Origin: Gammaproteobacteria bacterium
GTDB lineage: Bacteria > Pseudomonadota > Gammaproteobacteria > Pseudomonadales > Balneatricaceae
NCBI GenBank assembly: GCA_030748435.1
Contig: JASMLZ010000088.1
Location: 1-34,446 of the forward strand
Direction of reading: 5' to 3'
Length of the DNA: 34,446 nt
In this document: positions 25,537 through 33,357 of the stretch, piece by piece
Position numbering within the stretch: position 1 is the stretch's first letter
How the letters are laid out: every line of letters begins with the position of its first letter
The notes under the pieces: model-generated
What the model was told of the DNA's origin: nothing
What the model saw: only the letters and a program-made list of their open reading frames with translations
The model's database searches: none
Position numbers and translations under genes: made by a program

Positions 25537-26592
25537 ATGTTGAAAGCCATTATTCACATCTCAGCAGTGCTAGTAGTATGTTTGGCAGGTTCGAGTATCG
25601 CTGCCACACAGACGGCGGCAACAGCAGAAGTCAAACTTAAACCAGCCTTACTGCAACACCTGTATAAACAAGTGCTGATTGCCGACAGCCAGGCTGCTAT
25701 CAACAGTTTGCAACAACTACAAGCACAACTGGCCCAGCAGCAGGATACCCAACCTGACTGGCCACTACTGCAAGCCACCTATCGTGATCTAGCCCTGCAC
25801 TGGAAGGCTGTTGAAGCCATGTACATTGCGGGTGATTTGAATGATGACTATCTCGATCACCCTCGTTATATTGACTATTATCATCAAGGTAATGAGTCTA
25901 TCTCGAAGCAAGTGGACAAAGCGTTAGCCAGCGATATGCCACTCAATAAAGCTCTGTTTAAGCACTCTAACAAGGGTATAAACGCTCTTGAGGTAATGCT
26001 TTTTCCCAGTCAACCTATAAGTGCTGATTTGGCTGCCCGCCATATGCAAGGAGCACAACTGGCCAGTCAGACGATAGCCATGTGGCTGGGTGAAATAGCG
26101 GCCTTCTACAACACAGACCAAAGCTTTATGGCTGGTGGTAAGAGTAGTTTGAGCCTGCTGGTTAACCGCCTGATTGACAGCAGTTACAAGCTGGCTTATT
26201 GGCGAGTGGGTGAAGCCGCCGGTCTAACCCCCAAAACCAAAGGCACCCTGCACCCCCAAAGTCTGGAATTTCAGCGCGCCAAACTAAGCAAGGCTGCGAT
26301 TGAACGTATCTTGCAAACCCATCAAAAAATCATTCGCAATCCGACAGGTCAGGACCTAATGAGCGTAGGTAAAGCCGTTGGTGTAGCAGCAGATATGGCC
26401 TTTTTACAAACTCGGCTAGATGCTACTATGGCCGCCTTACAGGCCGTGCCTGAACCATTTGCGGAACAACTAACCAGCGCAGCCTATAAGACGCTCTTTA
26501 ATGAATTGGCTATGCTACAAAATGCTTATTACTTTATGCTTATCAACAGCCTTAATCTGGAAGCCCGTATTCTTGATGCCGACGGTGACTGA
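25537..26592 (+). CDS. Imelysin-family protein 2, motif His replaced
   Basis: A 351-residue exported protein (signal peptide to about residue 23) of the imelysin family: HWKAVEAMYIAGDLND near 88 and the second family region at NKGINALEVMLF. The GxHxxE motif has become G147-I-N149-A-L-E152, so the His ligand is lost. It may therefore bind iron differently or serve as a partner of imelysin 1. The pair imelysin-DHOR-imelysin is a recurring layout. Its end overlaps the start of the membrane hydroxylase gene by 17 bases. Confidence 0.85.
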   Translation: MLKAIIHISAVLVVCLAGSSIAATQTAATAEVKLKPALLQHLYKQVLIADSQAAINSLQQLQAQLAQQQDTQPDWPLLQATYRDLALHWKAVEAMYIAGDLNDDYLDHPRYIDYYHQGNESISKQVDKALASDMPLNKALFKHSNKGINALEVMLFPSQPISADLAARHMQGAQLASQTIAMWLGEIAAFYNTDQSFMAGGKSSLSLLVNRLIDSSYKLAYWRVGEAAGLTPKTKGTLHPQSLEFQRAKLSKAAIERILQTHQKIIRNPTGQDLMSVGKAVGVAADMAFLQTRLDATMAALQAVPEPFAEQLTSAAYKTLFNELAMLQNAYYFMLINSLNLEARILDADGD

Positions 26593-27478
26593 AGCCATTC
26601 ACTGGTTAGGCCTGGATTTTCCTGCCACTGCAGGTAATCGTCTGTATTGGCCTTTTCTGGTAAGCGCTTTAATCCTTGGCCTGGCCTACCAGCACTGGCG
26701 TGGGCTACCTGATTTTATGACCAAAGCTATTTGGTGGCACCCATCGGCACGACAGGATTATGCCCTGTTTATGCTGCTGAATATCTTTAAGTTAAGTGTA
26801 TTAACAGCCATACTCCCGGAAATAGGCCAATTTATCTTATGGGGGTTGATACTCTGGCAAGACTGGTTTGGCTATCAAAGTAAACAGCCTGCCAGTATAG
26901 GGGTTAATATCAGCTTTACTCTCAGCCTGTTTGTGGCCAGTGATTTTAGCCGCTATTGGTTACATCGCTGGATGCACGTGAGCCGCTGGCTATGGCCCAT
27001 ACACCGACTGCATCACACAGCCCAAGCACTTACTCCGATTACATTTTATCGTATCCATCCCCTTGAAAGCCTATTATTCGGTGTGCGCTACGCTTTGGTA
27101 ACAGGCTTGGTTACCAGTGCGTATATGCACTGGTTTGGCTTTGGTTTACAAGCTCATCAATGGCTGGGTAGTCTGATCTTTGTCGGGCTGGCCAATGTAC
27201 TTGGCAGTAATCTACGCCACTCACAATTACCGCTATGCTACTGGCCTTGGCTGCAACACTGGTTAATCAGCCCTGCCCAGCACCAATGGCATCACACGGT
27301 TGATGGAGATCAACGCAACTTTGGCAGCATTCTGGCATTATGGGACAGACTATTTGGGTCTTTGCATAACACCTCTTATGATAACCACTTTCAGTTTGGC
27401 TTGGAGCCAGAGCAGAAATCCGAAAGCCTGCTAAGACAACTACTATTGCTAGAACCCAAAGCCAACAGACACTCCTGA
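26576..27478 (+). CDS. Sterol desaturase/fatty acid hydroxylase family membrane protein 1
   Basis: A 300-residue multi-pass membrane protein with histidine boxes of a di-iron hydroxylase: HRWMH, HRLHH and HQWHH, plus further His around RIHP. Such enzymes add oxygen to a lipid or similar hydrophobic substrate at the membrane. A longer frame from 26501 overlaps imelysin 2 for 90 bases; I prefer the ATG at 26576, which leaves a 17-base overlap and starts just before the first helices. It is in the imelysin/DHOR operon, 12 bases before the di-heme peroxidase gene. A paralogue lies at 29907-30935. Substrate unknown. Confidence 0.85.
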   Translation: MPTVTEAIHWLGLDFPATAGNRLYWPFLVSALILGLAYQHWRGLPDFMTKAIWWHPSARQDYALFMLLNIFKLSVLTAILPEIGQFILWGLILWQDWFGYQSKQPASIGVNISFTLSLFVASDFSRYWLHRWMHVSRWLWPIHRLHHTAQALTPITFYRIHPLESLLFGVRYALVTGLVTSAYMHWFGFGLQAHQWLGSLIFVGLANVLGSNLRHSQLPLCYWPWLQHWLISPAQHQWHHTVDGDQRNFGSILALWDRLFGSLHNTSYDNHFQFGLEPEQKSESLLRQLLLLEPKANRHS

Positions 27479-27490
27479 TTTGAGATCCCC

Positions 27491-28636
27491 ATGCCCAAAC
27501 CTGCATCCAGCACCAGCTATTTAGCTATGTTTTTGACAGCGGCTATTAGTATACCCGTAGCAGCCAATCCAGCACCTGAACAGTTGCTGGATTTAGGCCG
27601 TATGTTATATTTTGATGTTAACCTTTCTCAACACCGCACCCAGTCCTGTGCTACCTGCCACGACCCGGCAGCAGGTTTTGTTGACTCCCGTGATAATGGT
27701 GTCAAGGCTATGGCTTCTTTGGGAGATGACCAACAATCTCTGGGTGACCGCCAGGCCCCTACGGCAGCCTATGCTGCCTTCTCCCCGGATTTTCATTTTG
27801 ATGCCAAGCAGCAAGTATTTATTGGTGGCCAATTCTGGGATGGTCGGACCACAAATCTGGCACAACAAGCCGGTGGCCCACCCCTTAACCCCGCAGAAAT
27901 GGCAATGCCCAGTAAAGCAGCGGTGGTAACACGATTACAAGACAATGCCGCCTATAGGCAAATGTTTATCGAGCACTTTGGTGAGCATATATGGCAGCAA
28001 CCGGAACAGGCTTACAGCGCCATGACTCAGGCTATTGCCGCTTTTGAAGCCAGCCCTGAAGTATCTCCCTTTAACTCCAAATACGACCGCTATCTGGCAG
28101 GCCAGTATGAACTCACCGGTCAGGAAGAGCTTGGCATGGCTCTGTTCTTCTCCAACAACAACACTAATTGTCACTCCTGCCATATGTTACGCCAACCAGA
28201 ACAGGCCAAGGAACCCTTTAGCAATTATCAGTTCCACAATATTGGCACCCCAACCAACTTGCAACTGCGCACCAAAAATGGCGTCGCAATAGACACTGTA
28301 GACCAGGGTTTGCTGGCCAACCCTGCCGTGACAGACCCTATGCATCTGGGTAAGTTTAAGGTACCCACCTTGCGTAATATAGCCATTACCGGACCCTATA
28401 TGCATAATGGTGTGTTTGCCGAACTAAGCACCGTATTGGCCTTTTATGACCAATTTAACAATCCCAAGCGCAATTTAAATCCGGAAACAGGCAAACCCTG
28501 GCGAGCTGCAGAAGCGCCAACCACAGTCAATCACGAGTTACTGGAAGCAAAAGCCCTGAGTGATGCCAAACTAGCCGCGCTGGAGGCTTTCTTGCGCACC
28601 CTTACAGACCAGCGTTACGAACATTTACTGCACTAA
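27491..28636 (+). CDS. Di-heme cytochrome c peroxidase/MauG-like protein
   Basis: A 381-residue exported cytochrome (signal peptide to about residue 25, VAANP). Two heme sites: C53-A-T-C-H57 and C227-H-S-C-H231. The C-terminal FKVPTLRNIAITGPYMHNG is the classic bacterial CCP/MauG signature. The family reduces peroxide or oxidises partner proteins in the periplasm. Its position at the end of the imelysin-DHOR-imelysin-hydroxylase operon suggests a job in this iron or redox set, perhaps protecting against peroxide made when iron is reoxidised. It converges with fbpA2. Confidence 0.92.
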   Translation: MPKPASSTSYLAMFLTAAISIPVAANPAPEQLLDLGRMLYFDVNLSQHRTQSCATCHDPAAGFVDSRDNGVKAMASLGDDQQSLGDRQAPTAAYAAFSPDFHFDAKQQVFIGGQFWDGRTTNLAQQAGGPPLNPAEMAMPSKAAVVTRLQDNAAYRQMFIEHFGEHIWQQPEQAYSAMTQAIAAFEASPEVSPFNSKYDRYLAGQYELTGQEELGMALFFSNNNTNCHSCHMLRQPEQAKEPFSNYQFHNIGTPTNLQLRTKNGVAIDTVDQGLLANPAVTDPMHLGKFKVPTLRNIAITGPYMHNGVFAELSTVLAFYDQFNNPKRNLNPETGKPWRAAEAPTTVNHELLEAKALSDAKLAALEAFLRTLTDQRYEHLLH

Positions 28637-28667
28637 TCTGAACAGGCAATACCTTGCCGGCCGGACT

Positions 28668-28725
28668 GTAGGTCGGACTCAGAGTGCCCCGTGAGCGTAG
28701 CGAATGCTTTGGATATTAGTCCGAC
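28668..28725. repeat. Intergenic repeat, copy 1 (direct repeat with 30972-31034)
   Basis: The 63 bases 28663-28725 match 30972-31034 at 61 of 63 positions in the same orientation. The unit begins GTAGGTCGGACT and ends AGTCCGAC, so its ends can pair; its middle reads GAGCGTAGCGAATG. It resembles small, widespread proteobacterial REP/MITE-like elements with imperfect terminal inverted repeats. Confidence 0.85.
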
Positions 28726-28728
28726 ATT

Positions 28729-28818
28729 GTCGGGTTAAAACCCGACCCACAGGCGAACATTGTTTAAGCCCTGTAGGTTGGATTTCAATGCAACATAATG
28801 TCGGGTTAAAACCCAACC
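28729..28818. terminator. Tandem hairpins between converging peroxidase and fbpA2 genes
   Basis: GTCGGGTT (28729-28736) pairs with AACCCGAC (28739-28746). A second, related hairpin has GGTTGG (28776-28781) with CCAACC (28813-28818), and GGGTT-AA-AACCC inside at 28803-28814. Lying between converging stops, they may end transcription from both sides, or they may be parts of the neighbouring repeat. No long U-run is seen. Confidence 0.5.
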
Positions 28819-28861
28819 CTCAGTAAACAAAAACACCCGTCCACCAAGGGCAAATTCCGCG

Positions 28862-29881
28862 TTAACGCCAACCTGCCTGATCCATTAACTGCACGGCTTT
28901 AGTATTATTTTCGCCCAGAATCTGCAGAGCAATGGGGTCTCGCTTGGCTTCACCAAAGGCATCTAACGTGGCCGAGTTAGCCACACCAGCAACTACTGGG
29001 TATTCATTATTGATATCGGCATACCAGCGCTGTGCCTCAGGGGACACCAAAAAGGCCAATAGTGCATGGGCCTCTTTGACATTGCTGGCAAATTTAGTAA
29101 TACCAGCGCCACTAACATTAAAGTGACTACCCCGGTCATTCTGATTGGGCCAGAATACTTTCACCTGCTGAGCCACCGCTCGCTCCTCGGCCGAGTCACT
29201 GTTCACCATGCGCCCCAGATAATAGGTATTGACCAGAGTGACATCACATTGGCCTGCGGCTACATTTTTGATCTGATCCACATCACCGCCAGCAGGCGGG
29301 ATAGCCAAATTGGCTACCATACCTTGTAACCAGGCTTGGGTTGCCTGTTCACCAAGCGCATGTAACGTAGCGGCAACCAAAGACTGATTGTAAACAGCCT
29401 CGGAAGAACGCAGACATAAGCGACCCTGCCACTTATTGCTGGCTAGGTCTTCATAACTGCTTAGCTCACTGCTAGCTACTCGATCAGGCGCGTACATAAT
29501 AGGCCGGGCGCGCATGGTAAGACCTAACCAATAGTTATCATCATCACGTAGTTCAGCAGGCACACTGTGCAGCCATTTTTCTGCCTGTATAGGCTGTAAT
29601 ACATTGGACACTTTGGCGCGATGTAAACGCCCCGCATCCACGGTAATAAACACATCTGCGGGACTATATGCACCCTCGACCCGCAATCGGGTTAGCAAGG
29701 CATCAGCCTTACCCGTTAGCAACTTAACCTGAATCCCTGTTTGCTGAGTAAAAGCATCCAAAATAGGCTTTATTAACACTTCTTTACGTGCTGAATAGAC
29801 ATTTACCTGCGCAGCATAGGTGGCCTGTACACTGACTATAGTCAGTAATACCAGCATCCAGTTAATCGTTCTTTTGATCAT
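28862..29881 (-). CDS. fbpA2: Periplasmic ferric iron-binding protein, copy 2
   Basis: A 339-residue FbpA/IdiA paralogue with a signal peptide (to about residue 23, TYAAQ), the LTGKADALLTRL and ARPIMYAP blocks, and the iron-binding Tyr pair in LVNTYYLGRM. It resembles fbpA at 21670 along its whole length, including WYADINNEYPV. No permease or ATPase accompanies it, so it probably uses FbpBC encoded at 18926-21663. It is the second gene of a minus-strand pair, 25 bases after the hydroxylase-family gene, and the pair is bracketed by the direct repeats at 28668 and 30977. Confidence 0.93.
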   Translation of the reverse strand: MIKRTINWMLVLLTIVSVQATYAAQVNVYSARKEVLIKPILDAFTQQTGIQVKLLTGKADALLTRLRVEGAYSPADVFITVDAGRLHRAKVSNVLQPIQAEKWLHSVPAELRDDDNYWLGLTMRARPIMYAPDRVASSELSSYEDLASNKWQGRLCLRSSEAVYNQSLVAATLHALGEQATQAWLQGMVANLAIPPAGGDVDQIKNVAAGQCDVTLVNTYYLGRMVNSDSAEERAVAQQVKVFWPNQNDRGSHFNVSGAGITKFASNVKEAHALLAFLVSPEAQRWYADINNEYPVVAGVANSATLDAFGEAKRDPIALQILGENNTKAVQLMDQAGWR

Positions 29882-29906
29882 ATTCCTTACTTCTTTTAAA
29901 GGCGCA

Positions 29907-30935
29907 CTAACCAGACTGTCTGGCAGATACCCAACGTTGAATTACCCGCTTGACGGCCTGCCCACTTTGTTGCAGTGGCTGCCAATAAGCCTGCCATAAA
30001 TTATCATGTTGATCATATTCATCACACACCCCAAACTGCAATGGTGTTTGGGGTTGATAGGCTAGCCAAGTACCTCCCAGGCGGTCCCATATGGCCAATA
30101 CCACTCCCAGGTTTTTGTCATAATGGGCTCTATCCTGAGAATGGTGAAGTTGATGCTGAGCCGGTGAAAGCAACCACTTTTCTACCCTGCTACCATAACT
30201 TAAAGGCACATGGGAGTGACGCAGGTTGGCCCCCAACAGGTTAAACATAAATACCAAACCATTAGCGCCCAGCACACCTAATAAGCTCACCTTGCTACCA
30301 AACAGGTAAACAAAAGCACCGGTAACCAGACCTTGCACCAATGCACCACGCAGTCCAAACAGCACAGCTTCTACCGGATGGGTACGCAAGACAGTGAATG
30401 GCGTGAGGGTTTTGGCACTATGGTGCAAACGATGAAAAGCCCACAACACCGGCCAGCGGTGCATCAGATGGTGTAACCAGTAACGGCTGGCATCATCTAG
30501 CAAAAATAGTACTAGCGTATATATGACTGGCACCAGCCACTCTAAACCAGACCACGACCAGGCTACCGGAACCAACCAATCCGCCATGGCATAATAAATG
30601 GCAGTGGCCACCAGCAACTTACCTAATAGGAAGGGTTTTAGCAACAGCATGATGGCCTGATTGACGACCACCAACATATAATCCAAACGAGCCGATCTGG
30701 ACCACCAAATTTGCCGACTATATAACTGTTTTAAGGTATCGTGTACAGACCAGTTATGGCGCCAAGAAAACCATAACAATGCCACCAAGGTAGCACTCAC
30801 CAAATAACCAACAGATACGCGTTTATTGGCCGCCAATAGCAAGGTCTGAAGACCAGCAAGCCAACCCCAAAACAATTCTTGTAACCAAATCAGCGTATCT
30901 AACAATAGTTGTTCCATTAGCATCAAATCATTCAA
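29907..30935 (-). CDS. Sterol desaturase/fatty acid hydroxylase family membrane protein 2
   Basis: A 342-residue membrane protein, paralogue of 26576-27478 (SPAQHQLHH against SPAQHQWHH; AIWDRLGG against ALWDRLFG; RHSHVPL against RHSQLPL). Di-iron histidine boxes: HHLMH, HRLHH and HQLHH. It has a longer N-terminus with an additional hydrophobic segment. The start is uncertain: ATGs at 30935, 30923 and 30917 all lack a strong ribosome site. It is first in a two-gene unit with fbpA2. Two such enzymes beside two iron-binding proteins suggest that the module modifies or synthesises a hydrophobic iron-related compound, or simply that the cassette was duplicated. Confidence 0.83.
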   Translation of the reverse strand: MNDLMLMEQLLLDTLIWLQELFWGWLAGLQTLLLAANKRVSVGYLVSATLVALLWFSWRHNWSVHDTLKQLYSRQIWWSRSARLDYMLVVVNQAIMLLLKPFLLGKLLVATAIYYAMADWLVPVAWSWSGLEWLVPVIYTLVLFLLDDASRYWLHHLMHRWPVLWAFHRLHHSAKTLTPFTVLRTHPVEAVLFGLRGALVQGLVTGAFVYLFGSKVSLLGVLGANGLVFMFNLLGANLRHSHVPLSYGSRVEKWLLSPAQHQLHHSQDRAHYDKNLGVVLAIWDRLGGTWLAYQPQTPLQFGVCDEYDQHDNLWQAYWQPLQQSGQAVKRVIQRWVSARQSG

Positions 30936-30976
30936 GTCTTGTGGCTCGTTCTGTACGCCAGACTATAGGTCGGACT

Positions 30977-31038
30977 GTAGGTCGGACTCAGAGTGCCCCG
31001 TGAGCCTAGCGAATGCTTTGGGTATTAGTCCGACCTAC
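30977..31038. repeat. Intergenic repeat, copy 2, with 12-bp terminal inverted repeats
   Basis: Copy of the element at 28668. Here the ends are complete: GTAGGTCGGACT (30977-30988) and AGTCCGACCTAC (31027-31038) are perfect 12-bp inverted repeats, giving a 62-bp MITE-like unit. A partial tandem iteration of the left end (GACTATAGGTC) precedes it from 30961. Confidence 0.85.
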
Positions 31039-31073
31039 ATTATGGTTAAGAACTGAGCTACAGATAAGTATTA

Positions 31074-31095
31074 TCCCCGCAGTATTCTGCGGGGA
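31074..31095 (-). terminator. Strong hairpin after the DUF4856 gene
   Basis: TCCCCGCAG (31074-31082) and CTGCGGGGA (31087-31095) form a perfect 9-bp GC-rich stem with a 4-base loop, 9 bases past the stop of the minus-strand gene. Only a weak AT-rich tail follows (ATAATACTTAT on the minus strand). Likely transcript end. Confidence 0.65.
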
Positions 31096-31104
31096 GTATC
31101 TGGC

Positions 31105-32496
31105 TTAGTCGTTCTCGGCAGCCAGGCTGCTACCCAAGCTAGCTACCAAATCAGCCAGCTCAGCAGTCACATCCTTGCTACGAGCCTGTACACCAAAGGC
31201 ATCAATCATCAGCTTTTGCACCTTGATCATATGCACACGGTATTCACCCATGCTGATACCTTCTGCCTGAGTATATTCACCGTTAGCAATACCGGTAACC
31301 TGAGTGTTACCCAGCAAGACCGGACTATAACCTAACAGACGGTTTAACTTCACGCCCACAATACCCAGATTTTTACCACCGGTTTCCAGCGCCAGAGCAA
31401 AGCCCTTCAGCTCACCCCAATGTTTGCTATAGGTACGGAATAGCTTGCTGGCGTCTTCATTATTGGCTACAGCTTTTTCCAACTTGGCAATATCAGCATA
31501 TACAGAACCGGCATATTTAAACACAGACTCGGCGATCACCTGCTGCCAGTTGGTTTTGATAACATCTGCGTAAGCTTTCAACTGCTGGCGTTGGGTATCC
31601 GTCAAGTCACGTCCATTGGCAGCGGTAATCAGTTTACGACCGTCCACATAGGCTTGAGTAATGGTATGCAGATAGTTGGTCTTACCACCCTTATCAAAGC
31701 TGGCTGCATAGTAAGCATGAGCATAGGCCATTTCGGTCTTCAAATCGACCATACCATCGCCATTATAATCTGCTTTGGCCAGCGCCTCTGGCTTTTGCTT
31801 GGCAATATTATAGACATCTTTAGCTGTCAGGGTCAGAGTGTGGGCCGGCGCACCAAAGTAACCAAAGGCTTCATCCCAAACATGCTCTTTACCTGTGTAG
31901 GCAGCGCCGTCTTTGTACGGCTTGCTATTGGGCTTATTGCCAGCTTCCAGTTTTTCATCCAGATAATTATCTACTGCCTGGCTGTAAAATACTGCACCCA
32001 TGGCAAATTTTGATACCAGTTGAATATAGTCATACCCGGTTAAAGGGTCAAAACCAGTGGCCGTATTGCTGGCTTGATCCAGCATAAATTCAAGCACTTC
32101 CACACCGGTCATATTGCCAGGGAAACCAAAGATGGCACCATTATAGGTTTTGCCTGCCAGATTTTTGCCCTTGGATAGTTCATCCACCTGGCTTTGTTTA
32201 ACCGGAAAACCCTCTTTAGAAGCTGGATCAATAATTTCACGTCCCGCATCCTTACCAGAAAAATAGGCAGCCATTTGCTGAGCATCAGCACCTTTACCTA
32301 TAATCTTCTTAAGGGAATTGTGCAGCGCATGGCGGGCCATTTGTCCACCATAAGATACAGATGTTTGTTTATCACCTGCATAATTCTGCACAGTCACAGG
32401 AAAATCAGCATAAACATCCTTGCTGGCATGGGCTGAGGTGGCTATAACCATGGCAGCGGCTAATACACCAAGTTGTGGGATTTTGGTCAAACTCAT
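31105..32496 (-). CDS. DUF4856 domain protein, exported, EF-hand-like loop
   Basis: A 463-residue exported protein (signal peptide to about residue 24, ATSAHAS). The body matches DUF4856, a family of unknown function often found near imelysin and TonB-receptor genes in marine bacteria. Its helical repeats (KHWGELKGFALALE, HVWDEAFGYFG) recall imelysins. A calcium-type loop D243-x-N245-x-D247-G-x-x-D251 is seen, which may bind Ca2+. A TTG-initiated frame reaches 32511, but the ATG at 32496 is the better start (GAG about 10 bases upstream). The promoter on the minus strand (TTGCAT at 32556-32561, 17-base spacer, TAAAAT at 32533-32538) overlaps a Fur-box-like site, so iron control is likely. Probably an extracytoplasmic iron-binding partner. 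Confidence 0.85.
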   Translation of the reverse strand: MSLTKIPQLGVLAAAMVIATSAHASKDVYADFPVTVQNYAGDKQTSVSYGGQMARHALHNSLKKIIGKGADAQQMAAYFSGKDAGREIIDPASKEGFPVKQSQVDELSKGKNLAGKTYNGAIFGFPGNMTGVEVLEFMLDQASNTATGFDPLTGYDYIQLVSKFAMGAVFYSQAVDNYLDEKLEAGNKPNSKPYKDGAAYTGKEHVWDEAFGYFGAPAHTLTLTAKDVYNIAKQKPEALAKADYNGDGMVDLKTEMAYAHAYYAASFDKGGKTNYLHTITQAYVDGRKLITAANGRDLTDTQRQQLKAYADVIKTNWQQVIAESVFKYAGSVYADIAKLEKAVANNEDASKLFRTYSKHWGELKGFALALETGGKNLGIVGVKLNRLLGYSPVLLGNTQVTGIANGEYTQAEGISMGEYRVHMIKVQKLMIDAFGVQARSKDVTAELADLVASLGSSLAAEND

Positions 32497-32545
32497 CGTT
32501 CTTGCTCTCAATTTAGTTACATTAAATTGAACATTTTATTTGAAT

Positions 32546-32571
32546 AGATTTGCAAATGCAAATCTTTCTCA
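32546..32571. promoter_or_regulatory. Palindrome and Fur-box-like site between DUF4856 and the orphan gene
   Basis: AGATTTGC (32546-32553) and GCAAATCT (32558-32565) are 8-bp inverted arms. Overlapping it, 32557-32571 (TGCAAATCTTTCTCA) matches 10 of 14 of the Fur consensus. Opposed promoters cross here: minus strand TTGCAT-N17-TAAAAT, plus strand TTGCAA (32550-32555)-N18-TAGAAT (32574-32579). Both divergent genes should be controlled together. Confidence 0.65.
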
Positions 32572-32611
32572 TTTAGAATAGTGATATATTTATCTTTTTA
32601 GAGAAAAAATC

Positions 32612-33031
32612 ATGATCCCTAATTTCCTCTGTCAAACCCATCGCAAACATTATCAACAACACCCCTCAGAGGCTTTGCTGGCATGGGATAATTGGATGAG
32701 CGCAGGACACCAGTCAGTACTTAACCAAGACAACGAAAGAGCTTTTCGCTATTACGGCAGCAGTATGGAAGTAGCTGCGATACTGATGGAACAGAGCACA
32801 CAAATCGCTTTAACCGCTATAACACCTTTTGAACGTTATCAATTAGCAGGACAACATTTGGCTGAATTGTGTCACCGCAACAGCCATGAAGAAATGGCCA
32901 ACGCTATCGTGGAGAAGTTAAACCAAGTGCTCGTTAATCAACGCTACCACCCTGTTACTAGAGCCACTGGCGCGGTTAAAAAGGACAGTTATGAGCAACC
33001 AACGCCCACTGTTTCTATGCGTGTGCACTAG
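32612..33031 (+). CDS. Hypothetical helical protein, 139 aa, in a Fur-type intergenic context
   Basis: I do not recognise a family. The product is cytoplasmic by lack of signal or membrane segments, mainly helical, rich in Gln, His and Ala. Segments such as EALLAWDNWMSAGHQSVL and RAFRYYGSSMEVAAILMEQ look like pairs of amphipathic helices, as in TPR-like proteins; the C-terminal 25 residues seem disordered. Nine His and two Cys are spread through it. It starts at an ATG with AGAG upstream, reads away from the DUF4856 gene, and shares the Fur-box-like divergent region, so it is probably iron-regulated. It could be an adaptor for iron or heme handling; this is a guess from context only. Confidence 0.7.
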   Translation: MIPNFLCQTHRKHYQQHPSEALLAWDNWMSAGHQSVLNQDNERAFRYYGSSMEVAAILMEQSTQIALTAITPFERYQLAGQHLAELCHRNSHEEMANAIVEKLNQVLVNQRYHPVTRATGAVKKDSYEQPTPTVSMRVH

Positions 33032-33322
33032 ACATGCATTGTGACCAGTAGTTGGGCGCTACAATAATCTCTAAACCGTTGATCTTATTGGGCAGGGATT
33101 GCTTTGACTAGCTGACAATAATAATGTCATGAGTAGTTAGAGATCCTCCAAAAAAAGCTAACCCCTATTGCCCACTATACAAGCACATACCCCACACCAT
33201 TTGCTATGCTACACCATCAATATCCGGGCCAGTTCGTGCTTGGTACAATGTCAGGTATAACACGCCAGACAAGATAAAATAGCTAGGGCATTAAAAACTT
33301 TGTTATTTTTTTAAAATTGTTA
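33032..33322. other. Intergenic stretch before the sRNA promoter, nothing assigned
   Basis: About 290 bp without a convincing frame. A possible fold: GGGCA (near 33091) with TGCCC (near 33171), enclosing TGACA-ATAATAA-TGTCA. This could be the 3' end of the upstream transcript. No known riboswitch or RNA was recognised. Confidence 0.35.
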
Positions 33323-33351
33323 TTGATAATCATTTTCATTTGCATTAAGAT
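33323..33351 (+). promoter_or_regulatory. Sigma-70 promoter overlapped by a strong Fur box
   Basis: TTGATA (33323-33328), 17-base spacer, TAAGAT (33346-33351) form a good -35/-10 pair. The Fur box TGATAATCATTTTCA (33324-33338) matches 13 of 14 consensus positions and covers the -35, the best Fur site in the window. Transcription would start near 33358 and be shut off by iron-loaded Fur. Confidence 0.85.
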
Positions 33352-33357
33352 TAATAT

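Noticed and set aside
26501-26575. Upstream extension of the hydroxylase gene from 26501
   Set aside because: Would lie inside imelysin 2 and adds a segment without family similarity; ATG 26576 is more plausible.
28637-28861. Insertion sequence or transposase remnant at the repeats
   Set aside because: No transposase coding or target-site duplication seen; the units are only about 60 bp and look REP/MITE-like.
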